Part shown: positions 1-8,680 of the stretch, in pieces
Numbering within the stretch: the first letter of the stretch is position 1
How the letters are laid out: each line of letters starts with the position of its first letter
From: Chloroflexota bacterium
GTDB lineage: Bacteria; Chloroflexota; Chloroflexia; Thermomicrobiales; UBA6265
Length of the DNA stretch: 64,000 bases
Assembly (NCBI GenBank): GCA_023423795.1
Contig: JAFAEX010000026.1
Span: forward strand, 7,259 to 71,258
Direction: 5' to 3'
Notes under the pieces: model-generated
The model's input: only the letters and a program-made list of their open reading frames with translations
Databases searched by the model: none
What the model was told of the DNA's origin: nothing
Program-made: the position numbers and the translations under genes

Positions 1-324
1 ATCGAGGCGGCCCGCCTCGACGGCGCGTCCGAATGGGCGATCTTCGCGCGGATCGTGGTGCCGCTCGTGCGCCCTGCCCTGGCCGCCCTCGGGGTCTTCA
101 CCTTCCTCGCATCGTGGAACGACTACCTCTGGCCGCTGGTCGCCATCAACGACCTCGAAAAAAGCACGCTGCCGCTGGCGCTGACCTTCTTCAACAGCAC
201 CCACGCCACGCGCTACGACCTCGTGATGGCGGCGGCGACGATGGCCGTCGTCCCGGTCCTGATCGTCTTCCTGATCTTCCAGCGCCAGATCGTCAAGGCG
301 CTTGTTCTCGCCGGCATGAAGTAG
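1..324 (+). CDS. Sugar ABC transporter permease, MalG-type (5' end outside window)
   Basis: This is the last 107 residues of an inner-membrane permease of a binding-protein-dependent ABC importer; the frame is open from base 1, so the start lies upstream of the window. It begins inside the EAA loop (EAARLDGASEWAIF), the cytoplasmic segment that docks on the ATPase. Two hydrophobic segments follow, and the protein ends in QRQIVKALVLAGMK, which is typical of the MalG/UgpE (CUT1) sugar permeases. It stops 12 bases before a GH4 glycosidase gene, so it probably brings in the glycoside used by the operon that follows. The family call is firm; the substrate is inferred from the neighbours. Confidence 0.85.
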   Translation: MEAARLDGASEWAIFARIVVPLVRPALAALGVFTFLASWNDYLWPLVAINDLEKSTLPLALTFFNSTHATRYDLVMAAATMAVVPVLIVFLIFQRQIVKALVLAGMK

Positions 325-336
325 GGGCAGCCAACC

Positions 337-1680
337 GTGTCCTCGCGCGACAAGATCGTCATCATCGGGGCGGGCAGCACCGTCTTCACGCCGGGGCTGG
401 TCGCCGACCTCACCGCCTCGCCGCGCCTGCGCGACGCCACCGTGGCGTTCGTGGACGTGGCCCCCGGCGTGGCGGAAACGATGGCCCGGTTCGCCGAGCG
501 GGTGTCCCGCGAGCGCGGCGCGAACCTGACCGTCGAGTTCGCCGAGAACCGGCGCGAAGTCCTGGCCGGGGCGACCTTCGTCACCGTCACCATCGCGGTC
601 GGCGGCGCGCGCGGCTGGGAGCAGGACGTCCGCATTCCCGAGCGGCACGGCGCGTGGCAGACCGTCGGCGACAGCGTCGGCCCGGGCGGCGTTTTCCGGG
701 CGCTGCGCCACGTCCCGGTGCTGGCCGAGATCGCGCGGGACATGGAGGACCTCTGCCCGGACGCGTGGCTGTTCAACTACTGCAACCCGCTCTCGGCCAA
801 CGTGCGCGCGGTCCACAAGACCAGCGCCATCCGCTGCGCCGGGCTCTGCCACGGCGTGTTGCACACGCGGGCCGAGATCGCCGCCGACCTCGGCTACGCG
901 CCGCCCGAGTTGACGCTGACCGTCGCCGGCCTCAACCACCTCGCGTGGGTGCTCGACATGCGGGTGGGCGGGGAGGACGTCTACCCGCGCTTCCGCGAGA
1001 TCGTGCGGCAGCGGCTCGCTTCGCCGCCCGAGCGCGCGGACGATCCCTACGGCGGCTTCCAGGAGGTCAGTTCGCTGTTGATGGAAACGTTCGGCTACTA
1101 CCCCTCGCCGGGCGACCGCCACGTGGCCGAGTTCTTCCCGTGGTCCCTGCGCCCGGTCGATGGCGTGCTGCCCTACGGCACGCAGGCCGGGTTGGACATG
1201 ACCAACCGCATCCTCGCCAGCCGCGACGACCGCTGGGACCGGATCGCGGCGCAGGCCGCCGGCGACGTGCCGCTCGATCCGGCCCTGCTCGACGAGGCGC
1301 GGGAGGGCGAACGGGTGGTCGCCATCATGCAGGCGATCCTGACCGGGGAGCCGCTGGTCGAGATGGCCGTGAACGTGCGCAACGACGGCCTGATCCCGAA
1401 CCTGCCGCCGGACGCCGTGGTCGAGGTTCCGGGCCTGATAGACGGGCGCGGCGTGCACGGCGTTGCCGTCGGTCCGCTGCCGGACGGGATCGCCGCGCTA
1501 CTCGCCGCCCGCGCCCGGCAACAGGAACTGGTCGTCGATGCCGCGCTGTCCGGGGATCGCACCCTCGCATTGCAGGCCCTGCTCGCCGACCCGCTGACCC
1601 CGGGTTTCGAAGCGGCGCAAGCGATGCTGGACGAGGCATTCGCCGTCCACGCCGCGCACCTGCCGGCATTCGCGGCGTGA
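337..1680 (+). CDS. GH4 family glycosidase (alpha-glucosidase/alpha-galactosidase type)
   Basis: A 447-residue glycoside hydrolase family 4 enzyme. GH4 enzymes use NAD and a divalent metal to cleave the glycosidic bond by a redox-elimination route. The NAD loop is IIGAGSTVF (residues 9-17). NYCNP sits at 147-151. The metal-binding Cys-His pair is C171-H172 in GLCHG, and the second His is H201 in GLNHLAW, all as in the family. The start is GTG at 337; no better start lies between it and the preceding stop. The stop overlaps the next start by four bases (GTGA). A second GH4 gene of the same operon lies at 6629. Substrate (alpha-galactoside, alpha-glucoside or glycuronide) cannot be read from the sequence. 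Confidence 0.9.
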   Translation: MSSRDKIVIIGAGSTVFTPGLVADLTASPRLRDATVAFVDVAPGVAETMARFAERVSRERGANLTVEFAENRREVLAGATFVTVTIAVGGARGWEQDVRIPERHGAWQTVGDSVGPGGVFRALRHVPVLAEIARDMEDLCPDAWLFNYCNPLSANVRAVHKTSAIRCAGLCHGVLHTRAEIAADLGYAPPELTLTVAGLNHLAWVLDMRVGGEDVYPRFREIVRQRLASPPERADDPYGGFQEVSSLLMETFGYYPSPGDRHVAEFFPWSLRPVDGVLPYGTQAGLDMTNRILASRDDRWDRIAAQAAGDVPLDPALLDEAREGERVVAIMQAILTGEPLVEMAVNVRNDGLIPNLPPDAVVEVPGLIDGRGVHGVAVGPLPDGIAALLAARARQQELVVDAALSGDRTLALQALLADPLTPGFEAAQAMLDEAFAVHAAHLPAFAA

Positions 1681-2609
1681 CCCCTCCCCGCTTCGCCACC
1701 ATCACGCTCAACGCCTCGATCGACACCGCCGCGACGTTGCCGCGGCTGGTCCCGGGCGAGATCAACCGGCTGGCGAGCGCGCGACCGGCCGCCGGCGGCA
1801 AGGGCAACAACGTCGCCCGCGTGCTGGCCCGACTTGGGCACCCCGTGGTCGCGACCGGCTTCGCGGGAGGCCACGCCGGGGCGTTCATCGCCGACAGCCT
1901 CCGGGCCTCCGGGGTGACGCCGGCGTTCATGGCCGTTCCGGGCGAATCGCGCACCTGCCTAACGGTCGTCGAGTCCGAAACCGGCCGCGTCACCGAGATC
2001 CGCGAACCGGGCGATCCCGTTTCGGCAAGCGATGGAGACGCGTTCCTTGCGAGCGTCGCCGAGCGTATCGGTGCGGCGGAGCGGGTAGCGATCTCGGGCA
2101 GCCTGCCACCTGGCCTGCCCGCGGACTACTACGCGAAGTTGATCGAAATCCTGCACGCGTCTGGACGGCGCGTCGTGCTTGACACGAGCGGCGAGCCGCT
2201 GCGTCTCGCGCTGGCCGCGCACCCGGACGCGATCGCCCCGAACCGCGACGAACTGGCCGACCTCGTCGGTCCGGGCGGCAGCGATGACCACGCGATCGCG
2301 GCGGCCTCGGCGCTGGTGCGAGAGCATCTGGGACCGAAAGGATGCCTGATGTTGACGCTCGGCGCGTCCGGCGCTGCCTTGGTTGAAACAGACCGCGTGC
2401 TGAGGGCAACCCCGCCACCGGTCGAGATCGCCAATCCGGTCGGCGCGGGGGATGCCTTGCTCGCCGGTTGGCTGGCCGGCGGCGACGATCCCGCCGGTGC
2501 GCTGCGGCTTGCCGTCGCCGTGGGTACGGCCGCCGCGATGCAGCCCGGCATCGGCGAAGTCGATCCGGCCGACGTCGCGCGCATCCTCCCCACCGTGGAG
2601 GTGTCCTGA
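1677..2609 (+). CDS. PfkB hexose kinase of the 1-phosphofructokinase/LacC branch
   Basis: A 310-residue sugar-phosphate kinase. The opening ITLNASID motif and GGKGNNVARVL (residues 40-50) are hallmarks of the FruK/LacC/PfkB branch, which phosphorylates ketose phosphates such as tagatose 6-phosphate or fructose 1-phosphate. The C-terminal signature NPVGAGDALLAGW carries the catalytic base D259. A longer open frame exists upstream but runs antisense-like through the GH4 gene; the GTG at 1677 overlapping the GH4 stop by four bases is the natural coupled start. Next to AgaS, tagatose-6-phosphate kinase activity is the most attractive guess. No aldolase for the bisphosphate is seen in the window. 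Confidence 0.85.
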   Translation: MTPPRFATITLNASIDTAATLPRLVPGEINRLASARPAAGGKGNNVARVLARLGHPVVATGFAGGHAGAFIADSLRASGVTPAFMAVPGESRTCLTVVESETGRVTEIREPGDPVSASDGDAFLASVAERIGAAERVAISGSLPPGLPADYYAKLIEILHASGRRVVLDTSGEPLRLALAAHPDAIAPNRDELADLVGPGGSDDHAIAAASALVREHLGPKGCLMLTLGASGAALVETDRVLRATPPPVEIANPVGAGDALLAGWLAGGDDPAGALRLAVAVGTAAAMQPGIGEVDPADVARILPTVEVS

Positions 2610-3619
2610 TGGTTGTGCCGCTCGGCATCGTCGGCAACCTGAACCTCGACCTTTGGGTCGGGCCGGTCACCCGGTTTCCAGGGCCGGACGAAGAGGTCAT
2701 CACCGGCTCGTCGCGGCTCGAACTCGCCGGCACCGCCGGATACGTCATGCAGGCGGCGCAGGCACTCGGGCTGGAGCCGCGCGTCGTCTCGACCATCGGT
2801 GACGACGCATTCGGCACGATGCTGTTGACCGATCTTCAACGGCTCGGCTTCGGCACGGACGGCGTGGAAGTCGTCGCCGGCGACGAGACCTCGCTCGGCA
2901 TCATCTTCGTCGGCGCGGACGGCTCGCGCGGCATCCTGACCACCCTCGGGGCGCACGAAGTGATGGACGCCGCCGTTGCCGAGCGGCACGACGCGTGGAT
3001 CGCGCCGTGCGCCGAGGTGCTGTTGTGCGGCGCGTACCTGCTGCCGCGCTTCGGCCCGGCGGCGATGGCGCCGTACGCGGCGACCTTGCGCGCGCGCGGG
3101 CAGGTCGTCGCGTTCGACCCGAGTTGGGACCCCGCCGGCTGGCCGGAATCGACCCGGCGCGGCACCATAGGCCTGTTGCCCGAGATCGACGTTTACCTGC
3201 CGAACGAACCGGAGTTGCTGGCGCTGACCGACCGCGACGACCTCGACGCGGCGCTAACCGCCGTCAGGGGCACGGCCGGGGAGATCGTCGTCAAGCGCGG
3301 CGAACTCGGCGCGGTCTTCGCCAGCGGCGGCGAACGGATCGACGCGCCGGCGTTCCCGGTGCGGGCGGTCAACACGATCGGGGCCGGGGATTCGTTCGAC
3401 GCCGCCTACCTGTTCGCCAGGCGCGAAGGCCTGGCGCCGCGGGAACGCCTGCGGTTCGCCAACGCGGCGGCGGCGCTGGTCGTCGGGCAGACCGGCGCGC
3501 GATCGTACCCGGACGCCCGGCGGGTGTACGACGCGATCGCGGCGTGGGACGCGGGGAGCACCCCGGCCGGCGTCCAACCGCCGGCGGTGGACACGGACGG
3601 CGCGGAGGGGCCGAAATGA
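2609..3619 (+). CDS. PfkB/ribokinase-type carbohydrate kinase
   Basis: A 336-residue PfkB-family kinase, distinct from the LacC-like one just upstream. It opens with GIVGNLNLDLW and closes with NTIGAGDSFDAAYLFA, in which GAGD (258-261) supplies the anion hole and the catalytic Asp. GTAGYVMQAAQALG (41-54) is the ribokinase-type substrate loop. The start ATG shares one base with the preceding stop (TGATG), and the 3' end overlaps the regulator gene by four bases, so the genes are translationally coupled. In this operon it could phosphorylate a free sugar or amino sugar before AgaS acts (the AgaK role). That assignment is inference. Confidence 0.85.
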   Translation: MVVPLGIVGNLNLDLWVGPVTRFPGPDEEVITGSSRLELAGTAGYVMQAAQALGLEPRVVSTIGDDAFGTMLLTDLQRLGFGTDGVEVVAGDETSLGIIFVGADGSRGILTTLGAHEVMDAAVAERHDAWIAPCAEVLLCGAYLLPRFGPAAMAPYAATLRARGQVVAFDPSWDPAGWPESTRRGTIGLLPEIDVYLPNEPELLALTDRDDLDAALTAVRGTAGEIVVKRGELGAVFASGGERIDAPAFPVRAVNTIGAGDSFDAAYLFARREGLAPRERLRFANAAAALVVGQTGARSYPDARRVYDAIAAWDAGSTPAGVQPPAVDTDGAEGPK

Positions 3620-4398
3620 GCGAGCCATCGTCCGCCGCGCTGCCGGCGGAGCGGATCGAACTGGTGCGGGCGTTCGTGCAGGACCGCCAGCGCGCCAGCG
3701 TCTCCGACATCGTGGACCAGTTCGGCGTCAGCCCTGCCACCGCCCGGCGGATGCTCACCGCGCTGGCCGACCGGGGCGACGTGCGCCGCGTGCGCGGCGG
3801 CGCGATCGCGGCCAGCCCGGCCGCGCCGGAACCGCCGGTCCTCCTCCGCGCGTCGCAACAGGCCGAGGCGAAAGTCCGCATCGGGCATGCCGCCGCCGAT
3901 CTGGTCGCCGACGGCGAAACGGTGTTCCTCAGCAGCGGCACGACCGCGCTGGAAGTCGCCCGTTGCCTCGCCGAGCGCACCGGGCTGACGGTCGTGACCA
4001 ACAGCATCCCGGTGCTGAACGTCCTGATGGACGCGCCCGGCATCGAGGTCGTCGTGCTCGGTGGCCTGCTGCGCCGCTCGGAGCAGTCGCTGATCGGGCA
4101 CCTGAGCGAACTGGGATTGCAGGAGGTGCGGGCGTCGAAGGTCATCCTCGGCATCCGCGGCGTCCACCCGCAGCACGGGTTGACCAACGATTACCTCCCA
4201 GAAACGCAAACCGACCGCGCGGTGCTGGCGATGGGCGCCTCGGTCGTGCTGGTAGCCGACCACACGAAATGCGGCGCGGTCTCGACGGCATACGTCGGGC
4301 CGGTTGCCGCGATCGACGTGCTGGTGACGGACGACGCCGCGCCCCGGGAGTTCGTGCAGGCGATGGACGCCGAGGGCGTGCGGGTGGTGCTGGCGTGA
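3616..4398 (+). CDS. DeoR-family transcriptional regulator
   Basis: A 260-residue repressor of the DeoR/GlpR/AgaR type. Residues about 17-60 form the winged helix-turn-helix, including SVSDIVDQFGVSPATARR and the wing RRVRGGAI. The rest is the sugar-phosphate-sensing domain: ETVFLSSGTTALEVA, TVVTNSIPVLN and the late VVLVADHTKCG are all standard for the family. DeoR regulators usually bind a phosphorylated intermediate of the pathway they control. The gene is embedded in the operon with four-base overlaps at both ends (ATGA and GTGA), so it is probably autoregulated with the catabolic genes. No operator can be placed because the operon promoter lies before the window. Confidence 0.9.
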   Translation: MSEPSSAALPAERIELVRAFVQDRQRASVSDIVDQFGVSPATARRMLTALADRGDVRRVRGGAIAASPAAPEPPVLLRASQQAEAKVRIGHAAADLVADGETVFLSSGTTALEVARCLAERTGLTVVTNSIPVLNVLMDAPGIEVVVLGGLLRRSEQSLIGHLSELGLQEVRASKVILGIRGVHPQHGLTNDYLPETQTDRAVLAMGASVVLVADHTKCGAVSTAYVGPVAAIDVLVTDDAAPREFVQAMDAEGVRVVLA

Positions 4399-5522
4399 GC
4401 GCATCGCTCGACACGCTGCTGCTCCGCGACTTCGCGCCCCGGCCGACGCGGGTGCTGCCCCATTCGGGCGACCCGGAGCGTCCAAAGTTCCCGGTCATCG
4501 ATGCGCACAACCACCTCGGCGGCGCGTTCGGCGACGCGTCCGGGGATTGGCCGGATCGCCCGGTCTCCGAACTGGTTGCGCTCATGGACGAAGCGGGGAT
4601 CGAGCGCATCGTGGATCTCGATGGCCGCTTCGGCAACCTGCTGCGGCGGGAGATCGCACGGTTGCAGGAACGCTGGCCCGACCGGTTCGCGGTATTCGCC
4701 GGCATCGACGACGAGACCATCGCCAGTGATCCGCGCTTCGGCGAGACCGAAGCGACGCGGCTGCGCGACTCGGTCGCGGCCGGCGCGCGCGGCCTGAAGA
4801 TCTGGAAGACGCTCGGGCTGCGGCTGCGCGACCACGCCGGTCGGCTGGTGCCGGTGGACGACGAACGGCTGTCCCCGCTCTGGGAAACAGCGGCGGAGTT
4901 GGGCCTGCCGGTGATGATCCACATCGCCGATCCGGTCGCGTTCTTTTCCCCGGCCGACCGCTTCAACGAGCGGATCGAGGAACTGGCCGACCACCCGGAC
5001 TGGCACTTCTATCCCACGCGCCCGGCGGGTCGGCCGGACGCGCCGGGGTTTCCGTCCTTCGGCGAGGTGTACGCGCAGTTCGAGCGCCTCGTCGCCGGGC
5101 ACCCGCGCACCACCTTCATCGGCGCACACGTCGGCTGCCTCGCCGAGGACCTCGGGCGGGTCGGCACGCTGCTGGACGCGTGCCCGAACTTCTTTGTCGA
5201 TCCCTCGGCGCGCATGGCCGAACTGGGGCGGCAGCCGTACTCCGCCTGCGCCTTTTTCCTGAAATGGCAGGACCGCATCCTGTTCGGGAGCGACGCCGCG
5301 CCGTCGCTGCCCGCCTGGCGGCGCTGGTGGCGGTTCCTCGAAACGTGCGACGAGGATTTCCCGTACAGCCCGGACGGCGTGCCCGGCGTCGGCCGCTGGA
5401 ACGTCCACGGGCTCGGGCTGCCGGACGACGTGCTGCGCAAGGTCTACCGCGACAACGCCCTGCGGGTGGTCTTCCGCGAGCCGTCCGGCGGCGACGATCG
5501 AACCGGGGGTTTGGCGACGTGA
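4395..5522 (+). CDS. Metal-dependent amidohydrolase (amidohydrolase_2 family)
   Basis: A 375-residue TIM-barrel hydrolase of the COG2159-like amidohydrolase superfamily. The metal-binding HxH is H38-N-H40 in VIDAHNHLGG. Further candidate ligands are the His in MIHIADP, the His in FIGAHVG and the Asp in LFGSDAAPS, so the active site looks intact. The family covers decarboxylases, lactonases and deacylases. The GTG start overlaps the regulator stop by four bases. No NagA/AgaA-type deacetylase gene is in this operon, so a role in removing an acyl group or opening a lactone from the imported sugar is possible but unproven. Family confidence is high, reaction unknown. Confidence 0.85.
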   Translation: MSASLDTLLLRDFAPRPTRVLPHSGDPERPKFPVIDAHNHLGGAFGDASGDWPDRPVSELVALMDEAGIERIVDLDGRFGNLLRREIARLQERWPDRFAVFAGIDDETIASDPRFGETEATRLRDSVAAGARGLKIWKTLGLRLRDHAGRLVPVDDERLSPLWETAAELGLPVMIHIADPVAFFSPADRFNERIEELADHPDWHFYPTRPAGRPDAPGFPSFGEVYAQFERLVAGHPRTTFIGAHVGCLAEDLGRVGTLLDACPNFFVDPSARMAELGRQPYSACAFFLKWQDRILFGSDAAPSLPAWRRWWRFLETCDEDFPYSPDGVPGVGRWNVHGLGLPDDVLRKVYRDNALRVVFREPSGGDDRTGGLAT

Positions 5523-5568
5523 TCCAGATCCAACCCGACCCCGCATCCGACGAGCGAAGGAGAACCGC

Positions 5569-6606
5569 GTGACGACATCGGCGGGCCTGACGAAGGCCGA
5601 AATCCTCACCCAACCCGACGCCTGGGCCGATACCATCGCCCTGCTCGGCGACGCCGCGGGCGATCTGCGCGCCCTTTGGGAGCGCGACCGGCCTGATAGC
5701 GTCGTCTTCACCGGCTGCGGCTCGACCTACTACGTCGCCATGCTCGCCGCCGCCGCCCTCCGGCAAGGGTCGGGAGCCGACGCGCGCGCGGTCCCGGCGT
5801 CGGAATTGCTGCTCTACCCCGGCATGTCGCTTCCCCACCGGGGGACGGTGATGCTGGTCGCCATCAGCCGCTCCGGTTCGACCTCGGAGACGGTGCGCGC
5901 CTGCCGCGACTTCGTGGCCTCCGGACGCGGGCCGCTGGTGACGATCTCGGGGTACGACGACGAGCCGATGGCCACGCTCGGCGCGGTCAACCTCATCGTC
6001 CCGGCGGCGCAGGAAGCGAGCATCGTCCAGACGCGGGCCTTCACGTCGCTGGCGATCGCCGCCGTCTACGCCGCCGCGCTCTGGGCCGACGACCAGCCTA
6101 CGATCGAGGGGATCGGCGGGCTGCCGGCGGCGGGCAAGGCGGTCATCGAGGCGCACCTGCCGATCACCGGCGAGTTGGCGCGCAAGCCGTTCGACCGCTT
6201 CTTCTTCCTCGGGTCGGGCCCGCACTACGCCATCGCCTGCGAAGCCGGGCTGAAGACCAAGGAAGTCACCTTGACGCCGGCCGAGCCGTTCCACGTCCTG
6301 GAGTTCCGGCACGGCCCGAAGTCGCTGGTGACGCCGGATACGCTGGTGGTCGGCCTGCTTTCCGGCGAGCACGACGCGATGGAGCGGCCGGTAATGGCGG
6401 AGATGGCCGCGCTCGGCGGGCAGACGCTGACGCTCGGCCCGGCGGATGCCGACCTGACCTACGAGCCGGGGTTGGCCGAACTCGCCCGCTGCATCCTTCC
6501 CCTGCCCGCCCTCCAGTGGTTCGCGTGCGAGCGGGCGCTGGCGCAGGGCTTCGACCCGGACACCCCGCGCAACCTCACCCAGGTCATCGAACTCGACCTC
6601 GGCTGA
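5569..6606 (+). CDS. agaS: AgaS-like SIS-domain sugar isomerase/deaminase
   Basis: A 345-residue protein with two SIS phosphosugar-binding domains, the layout of AgaS, which deaminates and isomerises galactosamine 6-phosphate to tagatose 6-phosphate. The first domain carries FTGCGSTYYVAML and AISRSGSTSETVRA; the second carries FLGSGPHYAIACEAGLK and FHVLEFRHGPKSL. The glutamine-amidotransferase half of GlmS is absent, so this is not glucosamine-6-phosphate synthase. The start is GTG at 5569 behind the ribosome-binding site CGAAGGAGAA. With a LacC-like kinase in the same operon it makes a plausible two-step route to tagatose 1,6-bisphosphate. Relatives acting on fructosamine phosphates (FrlB type) cannot be excluded. 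Confidence 0.8.
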   Translation: MTTSAGLTKAEILTQPDAWADTIALLGDAAGDLRALWERDRPDSVVFTGCGSTYYVAMLAAAALRQGSGADARAVPASELLLYPGMSLPHRGTVMLVAISRSGSTSETVRACRDFVASGRGPLVTISGYDDEPMATLGAVNLIVPAAQEASIVQTRAFTSLAIAAVYAAALWADDQPTIEGIGGLPAAGKAVIEAHLPITGELARKPFDRFFFLGSGPHYAIACEAGLKTKEVTLTPAEPFHVLEFRHGPKSLVTPDTLVVGLLSGEHDAMERPVMAEMAALGGQTLTLGPADADLTYEPGLAELARCILPLPALQWFACERALAQGFDPDTPRNLTQVIELDLG

Positions 6607-6628
6607 TTCGCCACGGAGGACCCACGTC

Positions 6629-8062
6629 ATGGCCCGGATCGCGTTCATCGGCGCCGGCAGCACCGTCTTCGCCCGCAACCTGTTGCAGGATCTGTTCACA
6701 TTCCCCGAACTGCGCGAAAGCACCATCGCGCTGATGGATATCGATCCGGACCGCCTCGCCGACACCGAAGCGGTCGCGCGGCGGCTCGCGGCCGAGGCGG
6801 GCGCGAACCCGACGATCGAGGCGACGACCGACCGCCGCAGGGCACTCGACGGCGCGGACTACGCGATCAACATGATCCAGGTCGGCGGTTACCGCCCGGC
6901 CACCGTCGCCGATTTCGAGATCCCGAAGAAATACGGGTTGCGCCAGACCATCGCCGACACGCTCGGCATCGGCGGCATCATGCGGGCGCTGCGCACGATC
7001 CCGGTCATGCAGGGCATCACGTCAGACATGGAAGCGGTCTGCCCCGACGCCCTGTTCATGAACTACACCAACCCTATGGCGATGCTGTGCATGGCCATGG
7101 CGCGAACCACGCCGGTGAAGACCGTCGGCCTCTGCCACAGCGTGCAAGGGACCGCCGCCGACCTCGCCTCGTGGCTTGGCGTGCCCTACGAGGAGATCGA
7201 CTACCGCTGCGCCGGCATCAACCACGTCGCGTTCTACCTGCGGTTCGAGCGGAACGGGGAAGACATCTACCCTGCCCTGCGCGCCCTCGCCGAATCGGGC
7301 GACTACCCGTCGTGGGAGCGCGTCCGGTTCGAAGTGTTCCGCCGGTTCGGCTACTTCGTGACCGAATCGAGCGAGCACTTCTCCGAGTACGTGCCCTGGT
7401 TCATCAAGCGCGACCGGCCGGACCTGATCGACCGCTTCAACGTCCCGCTGGACGAATACCCGGCCCGCTGCGAGGACCAGATCGCCGACTGGCAGGCGCA
7501 GCGCGCCGCCTTGACGTCGGACGACCCGGCGGCCATTGACCGCTACCGGGAGGAGCGCGCCGGTTCGCTGCACGGCATGGACGAGCGGCGGCTGGCGATG
7601 GTGGCGAAGGAGGACGCGGCGAAGGCCGACCGCCTGCGCGAGGAGATGCTGGCCGACGACCACCACGACGGATCGGGCCACTCCGGCGAGTACGGCACGC
7701 TGATCATCCACAGCATGGAGACCGGGCAACCCCGCGTGGTCTACGGCAACGTGCCCAACCGCGGCGAGATCGCGAACCTGCCGCTCGGCTGCTGCATCGA
7801 GGTTCCCTGCCTCGTCGATGGCAACGGCGTGCAGCCGACGACGATCGGCATGCTGCCGCCGCAACTGGCGGCGCTGATGCGGACGAACGTCAACGTGCAG
7901 GAGCTGACGGTCGAGGCGGCCCTCACCGGCAAGCGCTCCCACGTCTACCAGGCCGCGATGCTCGACCCGCACACGGCGGCCGAACTCGACCCGGAGCAGA
8001 TCGTGGCGCTGGTGGACGAACTGCTGGCAGCCCATGGCGATATGATTCCGCCCATGGACTGA
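6629..8062 (+). CDS. GH4 family glycosidase, MelA-type alpha-galactosidase/glucuronidase
   Basis: A 477-residue GH4 enzyme, the second in this operon and clearly different from the one at 337. It has the NAD loop FIGAGSTVFARN, MNYTNPMAM, the metal ligands C and H in GLCHSVQGT, and GINHVAFYLRF. The longer C-terminal half and the GLRQTIADTLGIGG segment resemble MelA alpha-galactosidases and related alpha-glucuronidases. The ATG follows the ribosome-binding site CACGGAGGA, 22 bases after agaS. It is the last gene of the operon: a 125-base gap precedes the redox pair. Two GH4 enzymes may serve two linkages or two sugar units of the imported glycoside. Confidence 0.88.
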   Translation: MARIAFIGAGSTVFARNLLQDLFTFPELRESTIALMDIDPDRLADTEAVARRLAAEAGANPTIEATTDRRRALDGADYAINMIQVGGYRPATVADFEIPKKYGLRQTIADTLGIGGIMRALRTIPVMQGITSDMEAVCPDALFMNYTNPMAMLCMAMARTTPVKTVGLCHSVQGTAADLASWLGVPYEEIDYRCAGINHVAFYLRFERNGEDIYPALRALAESGDYPSWERVRFEVFRRFGYFVTESSEHFSEYVPWFIKRDRPDLIDRFNVPLDEYPARCEDQIADWQAQRAALTSDDPAAIDRYREERAGSLHGMDERRLAMVAKEDAAKADRLREEMLADDHHDGSGHSGEYGTLIIHSMETGQPRVVYGNVPNRGEIANLPLGCCIEVPCLVDGNGVQPTTIGMLPPQLAALMRTNVNVQELTVEAALTGKRSHVYQAAMLDPHTAAELDPEQIVALVDELLAAHGDMIPPMD

Positions 8063-8188
8063 CGGTCGGCCGATCCTGCCGCTGGCACTCGCCTTGCGCC
8101 GCCGGTCCAATCGTCCGAACGAACGCCGGCGCGGTCCCGCGAGCGATCGGCACGGGCCGCGCCGGCGCCCACCACGGAGGCGGATTCA

Positions 8189-8680
8189 ATGACCGAGCAA
8201 GCCGCTCCTCTCCAGGGCGAACGAGCGCCGGATTTCACGCTGCCGTCCACAATGAACGACACGCTTTCGCTGGGCGACCTGCGCGGCAGCCCGGTGATCA
8301 TCGCGTTCTACCCGGCCGACTGGAGTCCCGTCTGCGGCGATCAGATGGCGCTCTACAACGAGATCCTGCCGGAGTTCGAGCGCTACGGCGCGCAGTTGCT
8401 CGGGATTTCGGTGGACGGCAAGTGGTGCCACAAGGCGTTCGCCGAAGCGCGCAACCTGCGATTCCCGCTGCTGGCCGACTTCCACCCCAAGGGCGAGGTC
8501 GCGAAGGCGTACCACGTCTATGGCGAAGAGGACGGCACCAGCGAGCGGGCGCTGTTCGTCATCGATGGCGGGGGCATCGTCCGCTGGAGCCACGTTTCGC
8601 CCAAGAGCGTGAATCCGGGCGCAAACGGCATCCTGGCCGCCCTCGAATCGCTACAGCCGTCGGAGGCGACCGCGCGATGA
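8189..8680 (+). CDS. Peroxiredoxin (AhpC/TSA family)
   Basis: A 163-residue thioredoxin-fold peroxiredoxin that reduces hydroperoxides in the cytoplasm. APDFTLPS near the start is a family hallmark. The peroxidatic Cys is C49 in PADWSPVCGDQ; the usual P-x3-(T/S)-x2-C motif is read here as PADWSPVC. A second Cys in GKWCHKAF could resolve the disulfide. The ATG follows CACGGAGGCGG. The stop overlaps the start of the DsbA-like gene (ATGA), so the two redox proteins are coupled; the partner may recycle or work beside it. The family is clear; the AhpE or BCP subgroup is not decided. Confidence 0.88.
   Translation: MTEQAAPLQGERAPDFTLPSTMNDTLSLGDLRGSPVIIAFYPADWSPVCGDQMALYNEILPEFERYGAQLLGISVDGKWCHKAFAEARNLRFPLLADFHPKGEVAKAYHVYGEEDGTSERALFVIDGGGIVRWSHVSPKSVNPGANGILAALESLQPSEATAR

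Noticed and set aside
33..1676. Long plus-strand open frame continuous with the LacC-like kinase gene
   Set aside because: The sequence upstream of 1677 is Arg/Pro/Ala-rich and runs in another frame over the GH4 gene, whose protein has all family motifs. Only the part from 1677 is real.
5569..6606. Glucosamine-6-phosphate synthase (GlmS)
   Set aside because: The N-terminal glutaminase domain is absent and the operon is catabolic; the SIS pair matches AgaS better.
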